From assembly GCF_017875765.1 (NCBI RefSeq), contig NZ_JAGGNA010000001.1, forward strand, positions 1-64,000: a stretch of DNA of 64,000 nucleotides, read 5' to 3'. The notes beneath the pieces are model-generated. The model was not told where the DNA came from and made no database searches. It saw nothing but the letters and a program-made list of their open reading frames with translations. This document shows positions 25,886-34,401 of the stretch, piece after piece. Position 1 is the stretch's first letter; each line of letters begins with the position of its first letter. The DNA is from Flavobacterium sp. CG_23.5. Lineage in GTDB: Bacteria > Bacteroidota > Bacteroidia > Flavobacteriales > Flavobacteriaceae. The position numbers were made by a program, and so were the translations under genes.

Positions 25886-27148
25886 TTAGGTAGTTTGTAA
25901 CGTTTCTATTTGTAATTCCTCCACATCAATCATCCCACTCATCAACCTTGGTAACAATATATCTCGGGCTTCTTTGAGAAGGCGATTTTGGTTATTTAAA
26001 GAATATTTTAAATTGAATAATGGAGTCATTACACCATTAAACCTAATTACTAATTCTTCATTACAAAACATATCTTTATAACCTCTTATAAAAGATAAAC
26101 TATAAAACTTTTGAGCAACTCCAGCAGCTTGATTGTCTAATTTATTCTTGGTGTTCGGATTTGATAAATAACAATATAAGAAGTAATCAAAGCCTTTTTT
26201 CTTCTTAAAAATCACAACATTTTTACAGCTATATTCGAAATCTTCTGTAACAACACCAATACTACCAAGTGTTCCAATATTTGAGAATAATAAATCACCT
26301 TTTGAAAGTCCACTCCTTTTTTTAATTTTTTCATGGTCAATTTCACTAATCAAATAAGCTGTTTCAAAATTTATAAATCCATCATTAATATGCTTACCCG
26401 TAATTAATTTAATTCCATTTTCAACTTGTTTTGGAGAATCATGAGTTCCGTCTGTTATTCTATCACATAAATATTCTAATGTCTTTTCACTCCACCCCTC
26501 AGGCAATCCCATAACTTCATCAAATTTGGCTGTTTCATACCCTGGGAAACGCATTTTTACAAACCATTCCTCATAAGTGAGTTGGGCTTTTTCTTCTAAT
26601 AATTTGATGCGTTTGAGGTTGTTTTGGATTAAATCATCATAAGACGATAAAATAGCCGCTATTTTGCGTTGGATTTTGAGTGAAGGAGCATTACAAGGAA
26701 GGCTTTTAATCATTCCTAAACTAAGAAAACTTTGTGCAACACCACTTTTAATATTATCTATTGATTTTTGAAAAAAATCGCTCTTTATCCAATAGTAAAG
26801 ATAATTTGGTAATATAATTTCTTGGTTTGGACGCAAAATCGAAACACTACTTGATAATCCAAAATCATCATTTTTTTTCACAACATACGGTGCACCCATT
26901 GAACCAATGATACTTAATACCACATCATTGTAATTTGGCTTTGTTAATGCTTTAGAATTTGAATTAAAATATTTTATAAAGTCGATCTCTGAGATATAAT
27001 CTACTTTATCTAATTTTAACCCATTTACGTCAAAATTTTTTGAAGTTAGATACATCACTCCTGTTTCTTGTCTTTTAATAGATGCATGTGCACCATCTCC
27101 AACTAAAGCAATATCTTCGATTTTATATTCTTTCCATCCCTCTCTCAT
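25886..27148 (-). CDS. hsdS: Type I restriction enzyme, S (specificity) subunit
   Basis: 420 residues with two target-recognition domains (about 1-165 and 220-380). They are separated by a conserved helical spacer (RIKLLEEKAQLTYEEWFVKM), and a second helix leads to the C-terminal LLKEARDILLPRLMSGMIDV. The two halves recognise the two parts of a split DNA target. The ATG overlaps the hsdM stop by 4 bp. A remnant of the same C-terminus lies at 24775-24897, suggesting past exchange of specificity. Confidence 0.93.
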   Translation of the reverse strand: MREGWKEYKIEDIALVGDGAHASIKRQETGVMYLTSKNFDVNGLKLDKVDYISEIDFIKYFNSNSKALTKPNYNDVVLSIIGSMGAPYVVKKNDDFGLSSSVSILRPNQEIILPNYLYYWIKSDFFQKSIDNIKSGVAQSFLSLGMIKSLPCNAPSLKIQRKIAAILSSYDDLIQNNLKRIKLLEEKAQLTYEEWFVKMRFPGYETAKFDEVMGLPEGWSEKTLEYLCDRITDGTHDSPKQVENGIKLITGKHINDGFINFETAYLISEIDHEKIKKRSGLSKGDLLFSNIGTLGSIGVVTEDFEYSCKNVVIFKKKKGFDYFLYCYLSNPNTKNKLDNQAAGVAQKFYSLSFIRGYKDMFCNEELVIRFNGVMTPLFNLKYSLNNQNRLLKEARDILLPRLMSGMIDVEELQIETLQTT

Positions 27149-28725
27149 AACCCTACATTTTGAATTTGTTGCATCAAGGCATTCGCTTCTTCGTTCAAAG
27201 TGGCTAGTTCGCTGTGAATTTCGGTCATGCGGCCATGGTAATCAAAATCCATGTCTAGCGTCACCACTACGCCTACATAACGACCAGGAGTTAGACTATA
27301 ATCTTGGGCAGCCACTTCTTCAATATCTACAATCTTGCAAAGCCCTTCTACATCTTCGTATTTTCCTGTTGGGAATTTGTCTTTAAACCAAGCGTTGTCT
27401 TTACCAACTACAGGTTTTTCACCTCGAAAAAGTTGCATGATGGCAGTCAATCCTTCTAGTTGTTCTTCGCTAAAATCATTGATCGTCGTGCTTACTTTTC
27501 TAAAAGTGTTGCGAGCATCAATCATTAGGATTTTGTTTTTACTTTCGGGCTTTTTGCCTTTGTTGTAAAACCAAACGTGGCAAGGCAAGGAACGGGTGTA
27601 AAAAAAGTTGTTTCCTACTGAGACAATACATTCTACCGCTCCAGTTTCTATCAGTTCTTTACGAATTCGTTTTTCGGCATTGCCCGCATCAGTAGCTGAT
27701 GAAGCCATTACAAAACCCGCACGCCCAGTAGCATTTAGATACGAATAGAAATACTGCATCCAAAGGTAGTTTCCGTTGCCAATAGATCCCGCACCCGTAA
27801 GAGGCGCGCCAAAAGGGAGGCGTTCGTCTTCGGCCAAGAACTTGTTTTTGGCATCGACCTTATCCACATTAAATGGCGGATTTGCCATGACAAAATCACA
27901 TTTTTCGGTTAGATTGTGTGGGTTGGTATAAAAACTATTGCCTTCAATGATCTTGCCTTCAATTCCGTGGATGGCTAAGTTCATTTTGGCTAGTTTGGTA
28001 TTGTTGCTCTTTAGCTCGGTACCATAAACCGTGATTGCTTCGTTGACGCTTTTATTTTCGTGATCGTGAATAAAATGCGCCGTTTGCACAAACATTCCAC
28101 CAGATCCACAAGCGGGATCGTGAATGATTCCGTGATTGGGCTGGATAAAATTAACAATCAAGTTGACCAATGATGGCGGCGTAAAAAACTCACCACCTTC
28201 TTGCGCACCCGCACCTTGCATAGAGAATTTCATCAAGAAAAACTCATAGATGCGTCCAAAGACATCGCCTTTGGCGTGACGCACGGCATCTTTATTAAAA
28301 ACACGAACTAAATCACGCAATAATTTATCGTCAAATTCTTGGTAGCTTTTTGGGAGAATACCCGCTAGATCGGGATATTCGGCCTCAATCAATTTCATGG
28401 CATTGTTGATGGCTTCGGCTATATCTTCACTTTCGGGCAAAGCGGCTAAGTGATCGTATTTGGCTTTTTCGGGTAGCATGATGGCGCCTGCTCCGGCATA
28501 ATCATCTTTGGTCGCTTCGCGTTGTGTGCCCGTACGTGGGTTTATGGGTAATGATTTTGCTATGCTAATTTTGGCATCTTCGTATCTGTTTTGCGCAAAA
28601 CTTAACAGTACTAATCCAAGTAAAGGGTCTTTGTATTCGGCTGCAGTAAGTTTAGAGTTTCCCCTTAGTTCGTCTGCGGCATCCCAGAGTTCTTTTTCTA
28701 AATTCTTGATTTGGTCTTGGGTCAT
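27145..28725 (-). CDS. hsdM: Type I restriction enzyme, M (methylase) subunit
   Basis: 526 residues. The SAM-binding motif DPACGSGGMF (about 205) and catalytic NPPF in VMANPPFNVDK (about 281) mark a gamma-class adenine N6 methylase. The N-terminal helical domain and the C-terminal ITPGRYVGV-like segment (SLTPGRYVGVVV) match HsdM. It is the first gene of the operon, and its upstream region holds two motifs shared with the operon starting at 42248. Confidence 0.95.
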   Translation of the reverse strand: MTQDQIKNLEKELWDAADELRGNSKLTAAEYKDPLLGLVLLSFAQNRYEDAKISIAKSLPINPRTGTQREATKDDYAGAGAIMLPEKAKYDHLAALPESEDIAEAINNAMKLIEAEYPDLAGILPKSYQEFDDKLLRDLVRVFNKDAVRHAKGDVFGRIYEFFLMKFSMQGAGAQEGGEFFTPPSLVNLIVNFIQPNHGIIHDPACGSGGMFVQTAHFIHDHENKSVNEAITVYGTELKSNNTKLAKMNLAIHGIEGKIIEGNSFYTNPHNLTEKCDFVMANPPFNVDKVDAKNKFLAEDERLPFGAPLTGAGSIGNGNYLWMQYFYSYLNATGRAGFVMASSATDAGNAEKRIRKELIETGAVECIVSVGNNFFYTRSLPCHVWFYNKGKKPESKNKILMIDARNTFRKVSTTINDFSEEQLEGLTAIMQLFRGEKPVVGKDNAWFKDKFPTGKYEDVEGLCKIVDIEEVAAQDYSLTPGRYVGVVVTLDMDFDYHGRMTEIHSELATLNEEANALMQQIQNVGL

Positions 28726-28805
28726 GATATGTTGTAAAAGCTTGTATTTATTCGGATTCTTTGTTGAATGGCTAAAGTAACTAATTATTTAAGAAAGACA
28801 ATTGA

Positions 28806-28927
28806 GGGAAACCGTAAAGCTGTGAGTGCTTAATGATAAATTCCATATCTTTTAACTCGGTTTGATTGTGTTTGTGTAAATAAACGATATTTTGTAAGAT
28901 TTTACTATACCCACTTTTAGTGATATT
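28806..28927. promoter_or_regulatory. Upstream motifs of the hsdM operon
   Basis: GGGAAACCGTAAAG lies at 28806-28819. A 21-bp segment beginning ATACCCACTTTTAGTG lies at 28907-28927. Both recur upstream of the operon starting at 42248: the 21-mer exactly and in the same orientation, the 14-mer inverted. The 21-mer contains the inverted pair CACT and AGTG. The rest of the 28726-28968 gap shows no gene. Confidence 0.5.
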
Positions 28928-28968
28928 GAAAAGTACTTTACATAAGACAGGCAATATTTTTATAAACT

Positions 28969-29277
28969 CTAAGATTTACGATTCAATTTTATTTTAGTGC
29001 CTTTGATGACAGAAATCAATAATCCTATACCAGTAATTGCATCTACTATATTCCAAATTGTTCTGCCCAAGGCGATCTTCATAAAGGGTTGAAATAATAT
29101 CGCCAAAGCAATATATAGAAACATCTCATTTTTCCTGTTTTGTTCCTTGGCCTTATATCCCAAATAGGCAAAACTGACCATTGCTGTAAAACGAACAAAT
29201 TGGTAGTAACCGTAAGGCATTTCGAGAAGGCAGAGTAGGAGCAGTATTGCCAGTATTATTTTCGTTGATTTTTCCAT
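28969..29277 (-). CDS. DUF6804-like small membrane protein
   Basis: 102 residues with three to four hydrophobic helices (IILAILLLLCLLEMPYGYYQ, FVRFTAMVSFAYLGY, FLYIALAILFQPFMKIALG, and the IVDAITGIGLLISVI segment). The MPYGYYQ-VRF and FQPFxKIALGRxxWNIVD patterns recall the DUF6804 family, often seen near restriction loci in Bacteroidota. It is the last gene of the long operon, 68 bp after the nuclease-like gene, and may be independent of it. Function unknown. Confidence 0.6.
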   Translation of the reverse strand: MEKSTKIILAILLLLCLLEMPYGYYQFVRFTAMVSFAYLGYKAKEQNRKNEMFLYIALAILFQPFMKIALGRTIWNIVDAITGIGLLISVIKGTKIKLNRKS

Positions 29278-29345
29278 AATGATTTAAATGAAAATTACTT
29301 TATGCCTGTTATTAAACTCTGTTTTATATTAGATCAAAGAGAATC

Positions 29346-30185
29346 TTAGTTTAAAGAAAACTCAAACCAGATAGGGATATGGTCTGAAATCATTCTCGCC
29401 TCTTTTAAGGAACCGAAATTCTTGTAAAAAGAAATGATTCCTTTATCTATTGTATTGATTTTGGCGCTGTTGTAAAACATATTATCATATTCGGAAGCCA
29501 GGTATTTACCCTTTTTGACTACTTGTTTTAACGAAGTTTTCTGGTTGACAAGAATTGATTGGTAGCCCATTTTTCTTAACGGGATGAATACCGTATGTGA
29601 TTGTGGGCAATTGAAATCGCCCGCAAATATCAAATTCAGGCTAGGATATTCCCCTGGTAAAAATTTAAAATATTTTATTTCACTTTCAGGTTGTTTGCTT
29701 TTTGTAATTGCATGGAAATTAACTACTGTAAATTTATTTTTTTTATATTCGAAGGTGCAATAAAAGGGTTCTCGATCTATTTCTAAATGATATTTTTTTT
29801 CTAACCAGGCTCTCCCAATTTTCTTTAGATTGGCTGTCTTCCAAATAAAAGCATAACGTTCCCTCTTATAGGCACTACTAGATGTAGGATCACTTATTAC
29901 ATAATCCCATTTACTTCCTTTACGATTCAATTCATCGGCCAGTTTGGCTACGGCTTGGGCCCCACCATGCCCAGCTACGACTTCCTGTATGGCTATAATG
30001 TCGTAGTTTTTTAAAGTATTTGCAATGAAATTTATTTCAACTTCAGATTTTGATTTTCCAAAGTTTTGAATATTCCATGACACTAGTTTAACTTGTGAAA
30101 ATAGGGTAGTAGTGCAAAGTAAAAATAACAGGAATGTTTTTCTATTGATTTTATTCAAAAGTGATTTCATTTTTTTTATAATCAA
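29346..30185 (-). CDS. Secreted endonuclease/exonuclease/phosphatase (DNase I fold)
   Basis: 279 residues with an N-terminal signal peptide (FLLFLLCTTTLFSQ). Hallmarks of the EEP fold are present: VKLVSWNIQNFG, IIAIQEVV (metal-binding Glu), a histidine in VVNFHAITK, LIFAGDFNCPQ (catalytic Asp/Asn) and ISDHIPIWF (catalytic Asp-His). It therefore probably cleaves phosphodiester bonds in DNA or RNA, in the periplasm or outside. The start overlaps the protease gene; a Met at 30170 would shorten the overlap. Being in an operon with membrane motor genes, it could be the effector that attacks incoming DNA. Confidence 0.8.
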   Translation of the reverse strand: MIIKKMKSLLNKINRKTFLLFLLCTTTLFSQVKLVSWNIQNFGKSKSEVEINFIANTLKNYDIIAIQEVVAGHGGAQAVAKLADELNRKGSKWDYVISDPTSSSAYKRERYAFIWKTANLKKIGRAWLEKKYHLEIDREPFYCTFEYKKNKFTVVNFHAITKSKQPESEIKYFKFLPGEYPSLNLIFAGDFNCPQSHTVFIPLRKMGYQSILVNQKTSLKQVVKKGKYLASEYDNMFYNSAKINTIDKGIISFYKNFGSLKEARMISDHIPIWFEFSLN

Positions 30186-30669
30186 TTGACACTCTACCGA
30201 ATTGGGCCAGTGCTGATTGTCCTAATAACAAAGGAGCTTCATTATTATGAACGATAGAAGCTTTTACATTCTTTAAAGTTCTATTTCCTAATTTTACAGT
30301 CCGAAGATTTATTATTGTTCCTTCAGCTATACTACCATCAGCAATTTGATATTGCTGCGACCCCAGGATATCCTCTTTTAAAAGTTTTCCTTGTCTGTAT
30401 AGGAACATTGCTTCTACATCTGAAATGGTAATATCTGATGCGCCAGTATCAAAAATAAAATTCATTTTTGTTTCGTTAATAAACACTGGTATTTTATAGA
30501 TACCCTGTTCTTCCGACATTACAATCATCGTTTTGCCATGTCCAAGAGAAGAGGATGTTTGAGAGCGATGTTCTCTTGAATTATTTCTTCCAGACCGAGA
30601 ACAACCATTACAGTCAACAAAAAACATAGACAAGATTATTGCCAAAACACTAAGTATAATTTTTCTCAT
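30151..30669 (-). CDS. Retropepsin-like aspartic protease lipoprotein
   Basis: 172 residues. The N-terminal leader ends in a likely lipobox (SMFFVDC), so the protein is probably anchored in a membrane facing the periplasm. The single catalytic motif FDTGASD is followed by a typical retropepsin-fold sequence (GTIINLRTVKLGNRTLKNVK, PLLLGQSALAQFG). Such proteases act as dimers. It starts 1 bp from the MotB-like gene and overlaps the nuclease gene, so the three are probably translated together. Its substrate may be another protein of the operon. Confidence 0.8.
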   Translation of the reverse strand: MRKIILSVLAIILSMFFVDCNGCSRSGRNNSREHRSQTSSSLGHGKTMIVMSEEQGIYKIPVFINETKMNFIFDTGASDITISDVEAMFLYRQGKLLKEDILGSQQYQIADGSIAEGTIINLRTVKLGNRTLKNVKASIVHNNEAPLLLGQSALAQFGRVSIDYKKNEITFE

Positions 30670-30670
30670 A

Positions 30671-31282
30671 TTAATTTTCTATTTTTCCTATTTTTGGAAT
30701 AATTTGAATCAAAAATTGTTGGTTTTTATATTCATTCTTAATTCCTTCAAACCTACCAACACCTTTAGTACCACTGCCGGCAATTTGTAGTTCACAAAAA
30801 GTGGGGTCAAAATAAATACTACTCTGATTCCATAGTTTCAACAGTGATAAAGCTCTTTGATAACTTAATTCATCATTGTATTTATAATTATCATTTGACG
30901 ACATTCCTTCAATGATTATCATATATTTTATATCATTATTTTGGTACTTGGTTTGTAATCTTTTGATTAAACTTTCTATGTTCCTTCCTACCTCTAATAA
31001 GTACTCTTTGTATTCAGGTTTAATAGTACTTTTTGCAGGGTCAAATTGAATTTGTTTCTTTAAAGAGAAACGTTTATACTCATCCTGATAATAAAAATAA
31101 CGTTTATCCAATTCTTTTACAGAGTTCTGAATTTCAACAATCCTTTTTAATTGTTCTACTGTTGCTTTTTGTTGTCTTTTCATCATGGCAATAGTAAGGA
31201 CAAATAAAACAAGCATAATAAAAAATAGACTGGTCATTAAATCGGCATAACTTGCCCAGAAAAAATTTGTTTTTTTTGACAT
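30671..31282 (-). CDS. MotB/ZorB-like membrane protein with OmpA-like domain
   Basis: 203 residues. The N-terminal helix FFWASYADLMTSLFFIMLVL matches the MotB ion-channel helix, including the conserved Asp of the YADLMT motif. A coiled-coil stretch leads to an OmpA-like peptidoglycan-binding domain (FDPAKSTIKPEYKEYL, IIIEGMSS, SYQRALSLLKLW). With the MotA-like protein it should form an ion-driven stator-type complex. ZorB of the Zorya defence system has the same build. No ZorC, ZorD or ZorE homologue is visible nearby. Confidence 0.8.
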   Translation of the reverse strand: MSKKTNFFWASYADLMTSLFFIMLVLFVLTIAMMKRQQKATVEQLKRIVEIQNSVKELDKRYFYYQDEYKRFSLKKQIQFDPAKSTIKPEYKEYLLEVGRNIESLIKRLQTKYQNNDIKYMIIIEGMSSNDNYKYNDELSYQRALSLLKLWNQSSIYFDPTFCELQIAGSGTKGVGRFEGIKNEYKNQQFLIQIIPKIGKIEN

Positions 31283-31289
31283 AAATATT

Positions 31290-32585
31290 TTAAAATAATT
31301 GATATATTGACCAAAAACAGTAACCTACGCCAATAATTGCACCAGATCCAAAAAAAGCATATGATAGATATATTATAGTGTCAGGTAGTTTAAAATCAAC
31401 TTGTTTTTGGTTTTTTAATACTTGTGTTAATTCTGTGATACCCTTACCTAAGTTATCTAATTTTTCGTTTTGAGTTGAAGTTGCTTTCTCAATACTAGAC
31501 ATCGTTTTTTCTAACTTACCTAATTTTTTAAGTTCATTTAGATTTCCTCTATCGTTTCCTAATAAATTCTCTAAAAAGCTTTCTTCTTTTATAGTAATAT
31601 TTCTAATTGATTCCATTTGAGCGTCAATATGTTCTTTCAGTTTTTCTAAACTTTTTGTAATAGAATTATCGACATCAATGACTGCATCTGAAACAAATTG
31701 TTTTCTATTAGACACTTCTTGTAATTCGGATTGTAAGATGCTTATTATTTCTTTATTTGCAGTAATATTTGTGCCAATAGCTTCAGCAACTAATTCTATA
31801 GATTGAGTTCTTTCCAGTTGATTGCCTATTTGAAAATTCAATTTCTGAGCATTGTCCACAAATGAATTTACTTGATGTAAATAGGTGTTAAATTTTTCAA
31901 ATTCTTTTGTGCTAGTGCGTAATTCCTTTAAAACGTCAACATTAATTTTTGCTAATTGTGCGACATCAACTTCCTTTAATTCATGCATTAAATTAACCTG
32001 GCTATCAAATGACTCTAGGATTTTTCCTAGCACACCATTAAAACTTACGACATTAGTAGAAAAAGTATCATTGAACTTTAGCAAATTGGCCTGAAGAGAA
32101 TAGATACTTGAGGAAGTATTTTGCGACAAAACGGGCAAAAGATGAGTTTGTAACCAAGTAAAAAAATCGTTTTTAAGATTTTCTGCTTTTGTTTTTGCTC
32201 CTTTATATCTCCAGCCAGAAAGTACTACAGTTAGTAGCAGCCCTGTAAAACTTGCTATCATAGCTATTTTTACTCCTCCAATCAGTATGTCAATTGCTTT
32301 TTCAAAATTCTCATCGCTAATACTTGGCATTGCAAAAAGTCCTACGACTATTCCTAACATAGTCCCCATTAACCCTAGATATAATGGAATTGGTAACATT
32401 GTATTAATTTCTTCATCAACAGCATCCGTATTTCTTTCTACAACGTCTTTTATTAAATTAAAGTCACTAACCGCTCCTTTATTTCTAAGTAAATAGGTGT
32501 TTACTGAATTCAAAACTTTATCGAAAACATCATTCGATTCCCCTTTTGATTTTATTAATGTAACTTCAATATATTTTGCTTCCAT
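31290..32585 (-). CDS. MotA/ExbB/ZorA-like channel protein with long coiled coil
   Basis: 431 residues. Two helices near residues 65-90 and 100-130 (PIPLYLGLMGTMLGIVVGLF, VKIAMIASFTGLLLTVVLSG) match the MotA/TolQ/ExbB channel core. A long helical tail (about 140-390; LESFDSQVNLMHELKEVD, KLGKLEKTMSSIEKATS) is followed by a last membrane helix at the very C-terminus (YLSYAFFGSGAIIGVGYCFW). ZorA also has a channel core with a long cytoplasmic tail, but this C-terminal helix is unexpected and may hold the tail at the membrane. It is 7 bp upstream of the MotB-like gene. Confidence 0.8.
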   Translation of the reverse strand: MEAKYIEVTLIKSKGESNDVFDKVLNSVNTYLLRNKGAVSDFNLIKDVVERNTDAVDEEINTMLPIPLYLGLMGTMLGIVVGLFAMPSISDENFEKAIDILIGGVKIAMIASFTGLLLTVVLSGWRYKGAKTKAENLKNDFFTWLQTHLLPVLSQNTSSSIYSLQANLLKFNDTFSTNVVSFNGVLGKILESFDSQVNLMHELKEVDVAQLAKINVDVLKELRTSTKEFEKFNTYLHQVNSFVDNAQKLNFQIGNQLERTQSIELVAEAIGTNITANKEIISILQSELQEVSNRKQFVSDAVIDVDNSITKSLEKLKEHIDAQMESIRNITIKEESFLENLLGNDRGNLNELKKLGKLEKTMSSIEKATSTQNEKLDNLGKGITELTQVLKNQKQVDFKLPDTIIYLSYAFFGSGAIIGVGYCFWSIYQLF

Positions 32586-32599
32586 GTTTTTTGTTCGTT

Positions 32600-33100
32600 T
32601 TATGAGATGTATTTTTTGTCCTTAAGTCTATACCATCCCATATCTTCATACTGATACATTTGTGATTTTGGTATTTTCTCCTCTAAATTACCCTTACTCA
32701 TCCAAATAGTTTCCTCTTCTATATCATCGATATCAATTGATTCAGGAAATAAGTCGGAATCAAATTCATCATCAGTATTTAATTCGTCATCAGTCTTTTT
32801 ATTTTTTATATTTTCAAGAATATTGAGAAGTTTTGGATTTTTATCTACGACTATTTCCTCTTGGATCTCTATTTCTAAAGATGGTGATGCACTACTAAAA
32901 CGATTAATATTGTTTAGTATTTCTTCGACTGTTATCGTTTTTATTTGATCTTCACGAATAAATACTTTTACAGTTTCAAAACTATCTATATCAGGAACAA
33001 TAGTTTTAAAAAGGGCTATTTTTTTTGAGGTTGTAATTGCCACCGTAAACTGTACAATCACAATTATTATTATTAGTGCGCCTATTATATAATCATGCAT
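32600..33100 (-). CDS. Single-helix acidic membrane protein
   Basis: 166 residues. An N-terminal membrane helix (YIIGALIIIIVIVQFTVAIT) is followed by a soluble, very acidic region (about 100-140; runs of Asp and Glu). The last part (MYQYEDMGWYRLKDKKYIS) is compact and aromatic. No known domain is recognised. It sits between a two-membrane-part protein gene (2 bp) and the MotA-like gene (14 bp), so it is probably a subunit or adaptor of the same membrane complex. Confidence 0.65.
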   Translation of the reverse strand: MHDYIIGALIIIIVIVQFTVAITTSKKIALFKTIVPDIDSFETVKVFIREDQIKTITVEEILNNINRFSSASPSLEIEIQEEIVVDKNPKLLNILENIKNKKTDDELNTDDEFDSDLFPESIDIDDIEEETIWMSKGNLEEKIPKSQMYQYEDMGWYRLKDKKYIS

Positions 33101-33102
33101 GT

Positions 33103-34302
33103 CTATTCGTATTTAATTTTAGCTTTTGTTTTTACTATCCATTGGTTACTCCTTTTCTCAACAATACCGGAAGTGATAACTAAACTGTTAGCACTCTGGT
33201 TTAATGCATTTAATTCTTCACAAACAGGTTTTATATATTTGTTAGGGTAATCTAGAATTAATTTTTTCTTTTCCTTTATAATTTCAAAACTCGCTAAATT
33301 AGGGTTGTTGTTATAAATTGTAAATTTAAATACCGCATCACCTAAACTAACATCATCTTCTGTATCAAAATATCCACTTTCATGCGGTGCATGTTTATAA
33401 AATATTTTATCGTCTTGTTGTACTATTGGAGTTTTAGGAACTTCGGTTATAGCAATGACGGGATTTGGAGCGTCATTTTTTGATTGTATTTCTAAACCTT
33501 TTATTTTATCTTCTAAATCCCTTATTTTACTTTTTAGAATATTCAAAGAATCTTCTGATACTATGTTTTGCTTATTCGAAGAAATAGGTGAATATGGTGT
33601 AGTATTAAATACTCTTTTTCCTTCATTATCTTTTAGCATAGATTCCAACTGTTTCTTAGTTGCAAAATTTCTTTGTTTTAGATAAATAAAATGAGCTGCG
33701 ATTAATATAAAAAGAATAAAACTAAACCCATAGTCTGTCATAAAATTTCTAATGCTATGGTTTGCTGTTTTAGTTTCAGTATTAATATTTTCGGTATATG
33801 CTGAAGCGGTTTCTTGCTCTACTTGTGATGGAGGGTCAGAATTATGAAGTTGACCTGAAGGATCTGAAGTTTGACTATCATTATTTGAAACAGCGTAATT
33901 TTCTGATGTAATTGAAGTTATTTTATCATTAATCTTTTGGATAATGTTTTTAATCTCAACACCTTCTCTTTTTTTAGCAAATGCTTTAATTTTTTCATAT
34001 TTAGACGAATTAAAAACATCATTAGTTAAAAAAATCACTGAGAATTCTTTATTGTTATTTGAGGTTTTAAGTTTTTGAAATTCTTTATAAAGATCCAGTG
34101 TTTTAGTGTCTGCCTTTGGAATATCGTTTTCTTGTATCGTTGTTTTTTCGCAGTCTACTGCACTATTTCCTAAAGCTTCGTTTATACACACGCATGTCAT
34201 GTTATCTACAACTTTTTTAAATTGTTCTTGACTTAATTGTACCTGTGCATTAGCTAAAAAAGTAGTCAGTAAAATGACTATCATCATTACTATTTTTTTC
34301 AT
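33103..34302 (-). CDS. Periplasm-to-cytoplasm bitopic protein of unknown family
   Basis: 399 residues. A signal peptide (MKKIVMMIVILLTTFLANAQ) is followed by a periplasmic part with two Cys (CVCINEAL) and a low-complexity Ser/Thr/Gln linker. A membrane helix (about 192-210; YGFSFILFILIAAHFIYL), a coiled coil (about 245-280) and a cytoplasmic C-terminal domain follow (about 300-399; FYKHAPHESGYFDTEDD, ending WIVKTKAKIKYE). The topology suits passing a signal across the inner membrane. It could link an outside sensor to the actin-like protein coded directly upstream. Confidence 0.65.
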   Translation of the reverse strand: MKKIVMMIVILLTTFLANAQVQLSQEQFKKVVDNMTCVCINEALGNSAVDCEKTTIQENDIPKADTKTLDLYKEFQKLKTSNNNKEFSVIFLTNDVFNSSKYEKIKAFAKKREGVEIKNIIQKINDKITSITSENYAVSNNDSQTSDPSGQLHNSDPPSQVEQETASAYTENINTETKTANHSIRNFMTDYGFSFILFILIAAHFIYLKQRNFATKKQLESMLKDNEGKRVFNTTPYSPISSNKQNIVSEDSLNILKSKIRDLEDKIKGLEIQSKNDAPNPVIAITEVPKTPIVQQDDKIFYKHAPHESGYFDTEDDVSLGDAVFKFTIYNNNPNLASFEIIKEKKKLILDYPNKYIKPVCEELNALNQSANSLVITSGIVEKRSNQWIVKTKAKIKYE

Positions 34303-34401
34303 GTTTTATTAGAAATTACGAATTGTTTCTGTTAAATAAATTATCATCATTATCATTATTCTCAAATAATTTTATTTTATGACAATGGATATATTAATAG
34401 T

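Noticed and set aside
30671..32585. A complete Zorya system
   Set aside because: The MotA/MotB-like pair resembles ZorA/ZorB, but no ZorC, ZorD (Snf2-type) or ZorE (HNH) homologue is visible nearby, and the neighbours are of other kinds.
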